Shown: positions 7,863 to 13,264 of the stretch, one piece after another
Layout: every line of letters starts with the position of its first letter
Position numbering within the stretch: the first letter of the stretch is position 1
From: Halanaerobiales bacterium
GTDB lineage: Bacteria > Bacillota > Halanaerobiia > Halanaerobiales > JADQBU01
DNA length: 13,264 bases
Direction: 5' to 3'
NCBI GenBank assembly: GCA_016278435.1
Contig: JADQBU010000364.1
Span: forward strand, 1 to 13,264
Made by a program: the position numbers and the translations under genes
Notes under the pieces: generated by a model
Told to the model about the DNA's origin: nothing
The model's database searches: none
What the model saw: the letters and a program-made list of their open reading frames with translations, nothing else

Positions 7863-8384
7863 TTATAAACTCGGTTCGATATACTCCTCGCTGAAATCTT
7901 TTTCCATCTCTTCTTTTATTACAAATGGTGCAGTAAAAAGGTGGAGCAACTGTATTAAAGCACTTACCGGTAGAGCAGCTATTAACCATTTTGAGCTAAT
8001 CCGGACACTGGCATTTATCATATATGTATCGTTATTGCCGGCAACTTCAAGCCAACCATACCAGAATAAGGTGATTACAAACAGGGCGATAATCAGGTAA
8101 CCAATATATCTAATTAGTAACTCTGCCTTTTCCGGCAGGGCTCTGATTAATCCTTCTACACCCATATGCTGGCCCCGTTTGAGTGCAGCAGGTATCCCCA
8201 GCAAAGCAGCCCAGATCATCAAAATCCTCTCCACAGTAAGCGGCCAGGCAAGGGGATTCCCCATAACATACCTGAAGATAGCACCATAAATAGATAAGAA
8301 TAATATAAGAGCAACCAGAACTGCTGCAATTATAATTGTAATCCTATCAACCCAGTCACTGATTCCTTTCAGGATCTTTAACAT
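7863..8384 (-). CDS. dctQ: TRAP transporter small permease subunit DctQ
   Basis: DctQ is the small membrane subunit of tripartite ATP-independent periplasmic transporters. The 173-residue protein shows four hydrophobic segments (about residues 14-36, 49-66, 90-108 and 131-152). It contains the family-like signatures FRYVMGNPLAWPLTVERILMIW and GIPAALKRGQHMGVEGL in the first half, with the conserved tryptophan/glutamate region of the second helix. The ATG follows GGAGGGAAATC, a strong ribosome binding site. It is separated from dctP by about 66 nt containing a stable hairpin, and from dctM by 23 nt. Together with dctP and dctM it forms a complete transporter. Confidence 0.92.
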   Translation of the reverse strand: MLKILKGISDWVDRITIIIAAVLVALILFLSIYGAIFRYVMGNPLAWPLTVERILMIWAALLGIPAALKRGQHMGVEGLIRALPEKAELLIRYIGYLIIALFVITLFWYGWLEVAGNNDTYMINASVRISSKWLIAALPVSALIQLLHLFTAPFVIKEEMEKDFSEEYIEPSL

Positions 8385-8408
8385 GATTTCCCTCCTTCTT
8401 TATAAATA

Positions 8409-8432
8409 CAGGGGATTCCGGAGAACCCCCTG
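8409..8432 (-). promoter_or_regulatory. Intercistronic hairpin between dctP and dctQ
   Basis: The minus-strand RNA can form a 10-bp stem CAGGGGGUUC/GAAUCCCCUG (one G-U pair) closed by a UCCG loop of the stable UNCG type. It lies 18 nt after the dctP stop and is followed by TATTTATAAAG rather than a T-run. Such hairpins behind binding-protein genes commonly protect the 3' end or partly stop transcription, so that the binding protein is made in excess over the permease. That role is inferred. Confidence 0.6.
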
Positions 8433-8450
8433 CAGATATATCCTGTATAT

Positions 8451-9530
8451 TTAGTTTCCATAATTGGAAACGATATTTTCATCTACATTTTCACTTACCT
8501 TACTGGCTTCTGCCCAGAATTCATCAACAAAACCTTCTTCCAGACCAAAATCATCAATAATCCACTTATGGAAGATCGGTTTTAACTTGGCTTCCCATTG
8601 ATTTAATACTTCTGGTGTAGCCATATATGATTCTTTAAAGTGTTCTTTGCCTTCTTCCCAGTCCAGCATCGACTGCTGGGCATTTATACCCCGTGCTATA
8701 TCGATAGCTTCTTTGGAGGTTGTAAGAATAACTTTCTGATATTCAGCCGGAAGTTCCTGGAACCATTTATCACTAACTGACCAGACGGCCGTATTGAAGA
8801 TAAACTTAATCCAGGATGTATAATCATTAACTTCCCAGAATTTAGCAAAAGCATTTACATAAGGAGCATTAAACTGGCCATCGGCAACTCCACTGGCCAA
8901 AGCAGTTGTTACATCACCCCAGGGTAGTGGTACAGCTTTTGCTCCTAAACCTTCAATCAGAGCCAGCTGGGCAGCATTTCCACCCTCGGTCCTGATTCTG
9001 AGCCCCTTCATATCCTCAGGACTTTTTATAAGTTGTTTATTATTAGTAAAAGCCACAAATCCTCCACCATCATCATAGATCCCCAGATGACGGAGACCGG
9101 TTTCCTGACGGGCTTCTTCCATAAATTTAGCAAAATAATCACTATCAAAGAAAGCCCAGGCTGATCTGTAATCCTTAAACAAATAAGGGCTGTACATTAT
9201 CTGATATTTAGGGAAGAATGTAGCAAACACCCCACCATAGGCAATTGAAGACTGTACAGTATTACCTTTGACAGTCTCCCGGGTAACTTCCTGAACTCCA
9301 CCCAGGGTACTATTCCCGTAAATTTTCACATCAACAGCCCCATTAGTCCTGGCTTCAACCATATTCTCAAAATAAAGCAGTGAAGCAGATATCCCACTTA
9401 CATTGGCATCTGTTATCGTATAATGTGAAACTACCATAGTATAATCAGCAGCACCTGCCACAAAAGAAAGACCGAGAACCAACATTACCACCAGAGTTAT
9501 AGCCAGTATATTATTCTTTTTAGTAAACAA
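8451..9530 (-). CDS. dctP: TRAP transporter substrate-binding protein DctP
   Basis: This is the extracytoplasmic solute receptor of the TRAP system. Its 359 residues start with a signal peptide: MFTKKNN, a hydrophobic core (about 8-25) and a probable signal-peptidase-I site near AGAADY (about 25-30). No lipobox cysteine is visible. The mature part has the DctP-family fold signatures, including VKIYGNSTLGGVQEVTRETVKG, MKGLRIRTEGGNAAQL with R180 as the likely carboxylate-clamping arginine, and LPWGDVTTALASGVADGQFNAP. The start is TTG (9530-9528): AAGGAGG lies at good spacing and an in-frame TAA is just upstream. The substrate cannot be read from sequence; the arginine suggests a carboxylate, and the neighbours suggest an ornithine-related compound. 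It is the first gene of the TRAP-rocB operon, behind a long leader with a shared regulatory palindrome. Confidence 0.94.
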   Translation of the reverse strand: MFTKKNNILAITLVVMLVLGLSFVAGAADYTMVVSHYTITDANVSGISASLLYFENMVEARTNGAVDVKIYGNSTLGGVQEVTRETVKGNTVQSSIAYGGVFATFFPKYQIMYSPYLFKDYRSAWAFFDSDYFAKFMEEARQETGLRHLGIYDDGGGFVAFTNNKQLIKSPEDMKGLRIRTEGGNAAQLALIEGLGAKAVPLPWGDVTTALASGVADGQFNAPYVNAFAKFWEVNDYTSWIKFIFNTAVWSVSDKWFQELPAEYQKVILTTSKEAIDIARGINAQQSMLDWEEGKEHFKESYMATPEVLNQWEAKLKPIFHKWIIDDFGLEEGFVDEFWAEASKVSENVDENIVSNYGN

Positions 9531-9608
9531 TATTCTTCCTCCTTATTATTTTCTTATTCATCCTCTCCTACTGAGCAAAGATTAATAAGCTTTCATCTAT
9601 CACCTCCA

Positions 9609-9645
9609 TGCAAAAATTTTTTGCACTATGAAAAAACTCTTTGCA
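9609..9645. promoter_or_regulatory. TGCAAA-N5-TTTGCA palindrome in the TRAP operon leader, candidate activator site
   Basis: TGCAAAAA-T-TTTTTGCA (9609-9625) is a perfect 8-1-8 palindrome whose outer arms equal the TGCAAA-N5-TTTGCA element upstream of ord. A further half-site TTTGCA lies at 9640-9645. The element is upstream of dctP but about 140 bp downstream of the predicted sigma-54 start, so it would act from within the transcribed leader. An undetected nearer promoter is the alternative. Confidence 0.6.
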
Positions 9646-9773
9646 TTAATTTATATAGCAAGAGTTACATTTCTGAAAATTTTAATAAACCTTTAACTAT
9701 TAAGTCAACTACTTTATGCTATTTTTATTTGTTTTTTGTTATTGATTTTTTATTACTTGACTATAATAAATAT

Positions 9774-9788
9774 GCAAGAACCATTCCA
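9774..9788 (-). promoter_or_regulatory. Sigma-54 (-24/-12) promoter of the TRAP-rocB operon
   Basis: On the minus strand TGGAAT-GGTTC-TTGC shows GG and GC 10 nt apart, with a perfect TTGC and four of six -24 consensus bases. It lies 8 nt after the stop codon of the sigma-54 activator gene. Transcription would begin near 9763, giving a leader of about 230 nt before dctP. It shares 15 of 19 bases with the ord promoter, including TGCATAT after the -12 box. Confidence 0.68.
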
Positions 9789-9795
9789 CATTTTT

Positions 9796-11226
9796 TCATT
9801 TTTTATCTCGAATATTATATTTATCCAGCCTGTACTGAAGGCTCTGCCTTCTGATACCCAGTTTGCGGGCAGCCCGGGTCACATTACCTCCGGTCTCCTG
9901 CAGAACATTCTTGATAATCTCTTTTTCAATCCGGTCCAGTCTCTCCGGCAGAGAAACTTTATCACTTATCTGCAGACCCGGGGAATAGAGTTCATTTCCG
10001 GTTAATTTGGTCAGCTCCCTGTCTTCAAGTAAAAATGGCCCCACATGCTCCTCCTGGATAAATTCATCTTCCCCGATAATATTCATTGCTCCCTCTATTA
10101 CATGTTCCAGCTGACGGACATTGCCGGGCCAGGAATATTTCTTGAAAATTTCTTTAACTTCTTTACTTAATCCCCTCACCTGACAGCCAAATTTTTTGTT
10201 AAAAGTCTCAATAAAATAGTTGGATAATAAAATGATATCATCTCCCCGCTCTGACAGCAAGGGTAAATACAGCAGCACAACTGCCAGGCGGTAATATAAA
10301 TCTTCCCTGAGAGTACCCTCCTTAATTGCCTTAACCGGTGGAGTATTCAAGGTGGCAATTATCCGGACATCAATAGAAATATCCTTATTCCCACCGACCG
10401 GCCGCATAGCTCCTTCCTGTAATACCCTGAGCAGCTTGGCCTGCAGGGCAGTAGACATGGAATTAATCTCATCTAAAAGCAGGGTCCCTCTGTTGGCCTG
10501 TTCAAACAGCCCCTTTCTATTTACAGCCCCTGTAAATCCTCCCTTCCTGGTTCCAAAAAGTATTCCTTCCAGCAAGTTATCCGGCAAAGCAGCACAATTC
10601 TGGGCTATGAAGGGTTTATCTCCCCTTATACTGGCACTGTGGATACTCTGGGCAAATAATTCTTTACCGGTACCCGTATCTCCGACCAGAAGAATAGAAG
10701 AATCGGTTTTAGCAGCCTGCCGGGCATACATAATAACCTTCTTTAAGCCCCGGTCCTCTCCAATTATATCGGGAAAAGTAAAATATTTATTTCCCAGACC
10801 AGACTTTTCTTCTCCGGCAATCAGTCTTTCCTGCAGGCGGATAATCTTGTTATAAAGATCCTTAACCTCCGTTATATCCTGGGCTATCTCCAGGGCAAAT
10901 TTCTGGTTATTAAAAAATAACGGAATGGTGGTATTGATAGTAGTAATTTTCTGTCCCAGTTTATTTAGGTATTCCTGCTGTTTATTTTTAATAACCTCAC
11001 CCGTTTTTAAACACTGCAGTAGAGTGCTATTTTCTTTAGTTAAAGAAGGGAATACTTCCAGCAGGTCTTTATTTAAAACCATATTTCTATCCATATTTTC
11101 AAGTTCGGCCATTTTTTTGTTATAAACAACAGTCAGGCCGTTACCATCGACTACATGGACCCCTTCATCTATATGGTCCATAATAATTTCCAGGAATTTT
11201 TCAATATCATTTAAATATACATCCAT
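9796..11226 (-). CDS. RocR-like sigma-54-dependent transcriptional activator (PAS, AAA+, Fis)
   Basis: This 476-residue protein is a bacterial enhancer-binding protein. An N-terminal PAS sensor domain (about 5-120) is followed by the sigma-54-interaction AAA+ domain (about 153-385), with Walker A GDTGTGKE (182-189), a sigma-54 contact loop reading GGFTGA (229-234), Walker B LLLDE and arginine-finger region REDLYYRL (308-314). A Fis-type helix-turn-helix lies at about 436-470 (NVTRAARKLGIRRQSLQYRL). The start is the ATG at 11226 (MDVYLNDIEKFL); a TTG 15 codons upstream would give a poor N-terminus. The domain layout and the neighbouring rocB recall RocR of Bacillus, which responds to ornithine/citrulline. 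I infer that it activates both the TRAP-rocB and ord operons through the shared palindromes. The contact-loop variant (G for A at the second position) is noteworthy. Confidence 0.93.
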   Translation of the reverse strand: MDVYLNDIEKFLEIIMDHIDEGVHVVDGNGLTVVYNKKMAELENMDRNMVLNKDLLEVFPSLTKENSTLLQCLKTGEVIKNKQQEYLNKLGQKITTINTTIPLFFNNQKFALEIAQDITEVKDLYNKIIRLQERLIAGEEKSGLGNKYFTFPDIIGEDRGLKKVIMYARQAAKTDSSILLVGDTGTGKELFAQSIHSASIRGDKPFIAQNCAALPDNLLEGILFGTRKGGFTGAVNRKGLFEQANRGTLLLDEINSMSTALQAKLLRVLQEGAMRPVGGNKDISIDVRIIATLNTPPVKAIKEGTLREDLYYRLAVVLLYLPLLSERGDDIILLSNYFIETFNKKFGCQVRGLSKEVKEIFKKYSWPGNVRQLEHVIEGAMNIIGEDEFIQEEHVGPFLLEDRELTKLTGNELYSPGLQISDKVSLPERLDRIEKEIIKNVLQETGGNVTRAARKLGIRRQSLQYRLDKYNIRDKK

Positions 11227-11257
11227 AAAACCACCATTCCTCCCCTCTTCATAATTA

Positions 11258-11300
11258 GAAAACCTATTCAAAACAGTAAAAAGGTTTCAAATAGGTTTTC
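11258..11300. repeat. Perfect 11-bp inverted repeat upstream of the activator gene
   Basis: GAAAACCTATT (11258-11268) and AATAGGTTTTC (11290-11300) are perfect inverted copies around a 21-nt loop. They lie 26 nt after the foldase stop and 31 nt before the activator ATG. On the minus strand the stem is followed by TAATTATGAAG, so a terminator would be weak. It could be an operator controlling the activator gene. Confidence 0.5.
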
Positions 11301-11326
11301 AGAAATATATTTAACTTTTCAGGATC

Positions 11327-12358
11327 TTAAAGTTTAATTTCAATCTGAGCCTGATCCCTCAGGTCTCTTAAAAACTCCTGCCATTTTTGATTCTGCCTGT
11401 CGTTTAACAGAGAACTTTTGATATTTTCTTTTACCTCTGCTAAAGGCTTAATCCCTGCCTCTTTATGATCAGTAACTTTTATAACATGATAACCATACTT
11501 GGTCTTAACCGGCTGGCTTATCTCCCCAACCTTCATTGCAAATGCAACATCGGAAAACTCTTTTACCATACTGTCCCTGTTGAAGTAACCCAGGTCTCCA
11601 CCCTGGCTTGCAGAAGGACCATCAGAATATTCTTTGGCCAGTTCGGCAAAATCTTCACCATTGTTAAGTTTCTGTAATACCTCTTCGGCCCGGGCTTTTG
11701 CCTGCTCATCGGTACGCTCGTCATTTACTTCAATAAGAATATGGCTGGCTTTAACCTGTTCGGCTTGCTCAAAGTTAGACTGATTATTATTATAATAATC
11801 TTCTACTTCCTGATCACTTACTGCAACATCTCCCAGTACCTGTTCCTGTAGTTTGTTGATCAAAAGACTTTCTTCACTGTTTTCTATAAACATCTGCTTA
11901 TACTCTTCCAGGGAGTTAATATTTTGCTGTTTCAGGGCATTAAGCAGTTGTTCATCGTTTAAATTATTACTGGATTTAACCCTCTCAATATAATCATTAA
12001 ATACCTTATCTTTTTCTTCCTGACTTACTGTCAGATTCCTCTTCTGGGCTTCATTAGCCAGTAATCTTTTGGTTATTAATTCATCCATTTTTCTTTTCTG
12101 AAATTCCCGGATTAACTTATTACCGGCTTCTGTCTGAAATAAAAGCTGACCGAATTCCTGATTGGCCTGATAAACACTCATTAATACCTGCTGAGTGTTA
12201 GCATACTGGTCAACTTCATTTAAGGTGATTTCCTCGCCATTAACAACTGCTGCAATCTTATCCTGACTCTGCTGCTGATCTCCTTCAGCTGCAAGTGCAG
12301 GAATAGATAATACTAAAATCAAAACCATTAAAGATAAAAATATCTTCTTAATCTGCAT
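11327..12358 (-). CDS. Secreted SurA/PrsA-type peptidyl-prolyl isomerase (parvulin family)
   Basis: This 343-residue protein is an extracytoplasmic foldase. It has an N-terminal signal peptide (MQIKKIF, hydrophobic core about 8-22, cleavage probably after ALAA near residue 24), a SurA-like helical N-domain (about 28-190, starting KIAAVVNGEEITLNEVDQY) and one parvulin (PpiC) domain. The parvulin domain (about 200-310) shows KASHILIEV, AKEYSDGPSASQGGDLGYF, VKEFSDVAFAMKVGEISQPVKTKYGYHVIKV. A short C-terminal helix ends IEIKL. PrsA of monoderm Firmicutes normally carries a lipobox cysteine; none is present, which would suit a soluble periplasmic protein. The ATG is preceded by AGAGGAG. It has no evident link to ornithine metabolism. 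Whether it shares a transcript with the downstream activator is unclear. Confidence 0.93.
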   Translation of the reverse strand: MQIKKIFLSLMVLILVLSIPALAAEGDQQQSQDKIAAVVNGEEITLNEVDQYANTQQVLMSVYQANQEFGQLLFQTEAGNKLIREFQKRKMDELITKRLLANEAQKRNLTVSQEEKDKVFNDYIERVKSSNNLNDEQLLNALKQQNINSLEEYKQMFIENSEESLLINKLQEQVLGDVAVSDQEVEDYYNNNQSNFEQAEQVKASHILIEVNDERTDEQAKARAEEVLQKLNNGEDFAELAKEYSDGPSASQGGDLGYFNRDSMVKEFSDVAFAMKVGEISQPVKTKYGYHVIKVTDHKEAGIKPLAEVKENIKSSLLNDRQNQKWQEFLRDLRDQAQIEIKL

Positions 12359-12614
12359 GAGTTCACTCTCCTCTAATATTATTTGTAAATTGCCTCATTT
12401 AATTGAAATTTTCTCTAACACTTTTATTACTTCAATAACAAACCATAAATCCCTTCCTCTATAATAAAAAATTATCTGCCATTGGTGCTATTTTTTTCCT
12501 TACGGAATCAATGTGAACCTCACCATTTAAAATAAAATTTAGATAGTGATTTCTTGACTGTTTTAGATAAAACTACTGACCATGGTTGTTCATATATCAA
12601 CTAATAACATTATA
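12359..12614. other. Non-coding upstream region of the foldase gene
   Basis: This AT-rich stretch holds no convincing gene on either strand. It should contain the promoter and leader of the foldase gene, but I found no -35/-10 pair good enough to call. I saw no sigma-54 element and no TGCAAA palindrome here, so it does not look like part of the ornithine regulon. Only short adventitious reading frames occur. Confidence 0.4.
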
Positions 12615-12646
12615 ATTAGACCAGGGTTGAAAAACCCTGGTCTAAT
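12615..12646 (-). terminator. Strong hairpin, probable rho-independent terminator of the DRTGG gene
   Basis: The stem ATTAGACCAGGGTT/AACCCTGGTCTAAT is 14 bp and perfect, with a 4-nt loop (TTTC on the minus strand). It sits 40 nt after the stop of the DRTGG-domain gene. The downstream bases (TATAATGTTATTAG) are AT-rich without a continuous T-run, so termination efficiency is uncertain, but stem strength and position fit a terminator. Confidence 0.7.
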
Positions 12647-12686
12647 AGCTTTCATTTCATAATCTTTCTCTGGATAAACCCGTAAA

Positions 12687-13264
12687 TCAATCAAGCATAT
12701 TTAAAATTCTGTCCAGATCAATGTTATCCCCAATCAGACTTGATATAGCCTCGATTTTCGCCTTATCCTCAGGCCTGATTTTAACTGTAAGGTCTTTTAT
12801 TCTGGAGACAATAGTATAGGTATCGTCCTTGGTTAAGAATAGATTTACTCCCATCTTTTCTGCAACATTAATTATCGAGTTATGAGGGGTGCTATTACCG
12901 GTCAGTATAATTCCCGAAAGGGCAGCCTTATTCCCGGATTTAATAGACATTGCTGCCCAGCAGAGAACAGCAATCAGTATATCTTCCCGATCACCTCCTG
13001 TTACCAGAAGTTCACCACCTTCAAAATAATTTAATGCCTGATGAGGTTTCATCGCACCAACAAGTACACTGGATATAGTTCTTTCCAGATTATTTCCTTT
13101 TTCTGTTATGAGTTCAAGATTTTTGAGTTCATCCATCAGCAATCTCGGGGTCAGGGTCGTCAGTATTGGTTCATAGGGGATTACACCCAGTAAATCAAGA
13201 CCAAGGGTTTTAAGCCCACGCCCTGTAACTTCAGTAATTTTATCAATAGATCGGAAGAGCGTCG
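12687..13264 (-). CDS. DRTGG-domain protein of the phosphotransacetylase/BioD-like family (COG0857), 5'-truncated
   Basis: The open frame runs to the window edge without a stop, so only the C-terminal part is present. Upstream of the TTG at 13142 the frame continues through LKTLGLDLLGVIPYEPILTTLTPRLLMDEL, which looks like the end of a P-loop BioD-like domain (GVIPxxxxL followed by a PT-V-EL-like segment). A DRTGG domain follows, with VLVGAMKPHQALNYFEGGELLVTGGDREDI and the conserved end TVKIRPEDKAKIE...DLDRILNML. Such proteins share their N-terminal half with the regulatory part of long phosphotransacetylases; many stand alone with unknown function. Codons overlapping 13248-13264 derive from adapter sequence and are not biological. 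The gene does not obviously belong with the ornithine cluster; a strong hairpin follows it. Confidence 0.82.
   Translation of the reverse strand, partial: TLFRSIDKITEVTGRGLKTLGLDLLGVIPYEPILTTLTPRLLMDELKNLELITEKGNNLERTISSVLVGAMKPHQALNYFEGGELLVTGGDREDILIAVLCWAAMSIKSGNKAALSGIILTGNSTPHNSIINVAEKMGVNLFLTKDDTYTIVSRIKDLTVKIRPEDKAKIEAISSLIGDNIDLDRILNMLD
13248..13264. other. Illumina adapter remnant at the contig end
   Basis: The final 17 bases AGATCGGAAGAGCGTCG are identical to the beginning of the common TruSeq adapter read-through sequence; the reverse complement ends in GCTCTTCCGATCT. Chance occurrence exactly at the end of the window is very unlikely. The true genomic sequence therefore ends at about 13247. 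Confidence 0.95.

Noticed and set aside
7840..7989. N-terminal extension of dctM by 50 residues
   Set aside because: It overlaps dctQ in another frame and looks non-homologous; the ATG at 7839 has its own ribosome binding site and starts the first membrane helix.
9582..9596. Minus-strand four-codon frame ATG AAA GCT TAT TAA behind GGAGGTG in the dctP leader, a possible leader peptide
   Set aside because: The ribosome binding site is good, but the frame is too short and has no regulatory codons or coupled attenuator; chance is likely.
9621..9854. Plus-strand frame of 77 codons across the TRAP leader and the end of the activator gene
   Set aside because: It has no ribosome binding site, a low-complexity AT-driven composition, and overlaps regulatory elements and an established gene.
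10352..10855. Plus-strand frame of 167 codons antisense to the activator AAA+ domain
   Set aside because: It is an antisense shadow of a strongly conserved domain, with no recognisable protein features.

Overview
All confidently identified genes lie on the minus strand, so the window reads biologically from high to low coordinates. The content suggests a low-to-moderate-GC anaerobic amino-acid fermenter of the Firmicutes (Clostridia or Halanaerobiales type). The evidence is a coenzyme-B12-dependent ornithine-degradation operon, Shine-Dalgarno sites of the GGAGG type, several TTG/GTG starts and a sigma-54 activator resembling RocR. The secreted foldase has a signal-peptidase-I-type signal and no lipobox cysteine, which would fit a diderm Firmicute better than a monoderm one. 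That last point is inference only.

Layout in transcription order: (1) 13264-12687, the C-terminal part of a DRTGG-domain protein (COG0857 type), cut by the window edge. The last 17 bases, 13248-13264, match an Illumina adapter, so this is a contaminated contig end. (2) A 328-nt gap with a perfect 14-bp hairpin, then a secreted SurA/PrsA-type peptidyl-prolyl isomerase (12358-11327). (3) A PAS / AAA+ / Fis sigma-54 activator (11226-9796). (4) A TRAP transporter dctP-dctQ-dctM (9530-6550) followed tightly by a RocB-type M20 peptidase (6526-4835). (5) A 306-nt regulatory region. (6) The oxidative ornithine pathway: ord (4528-3464), ortA, ortB, a GlmL/MutL-type reactivase and the start of oraS, which runs off the window at base 1. 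oraE and an ornithine racemase would be expected beyond the edge but cannot be seen.

How the parts may work together: OraS/OraE converts D-ornithine to 2,4-diaminopentanoate, Ord oxidises this to 2-amino-4-ketopentanoate, and OrtA/OrtB cleaves that thiolytically with CoA to acetyl-CoA and D-alanine. The GlmL-like protein probably reactivates the B12 mutase. The TRAP importer and RocB-like amidase may supply the substrate, perhaps as an N-acylated or otherwise conjugated basic amino acid (hypothesis).

The regulatory DNA ties both blocks together. The TRAP and ord operons are each preceded by a sigma-54 -24/-12 element; these are identical at 15 of 19 positions. Each leader also carries a TGCAAA-N5-TTTGCA inverted repeat, a good candidate enhancer for the sigma-54 activator encoded between them. 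The ord-ortA gap contains an RNA segment able to form two mutually exclusive long hairpins, the most unusual unexplained structure here. I saw no rRNA, tRNA, CRISPR array or insertion sequence.
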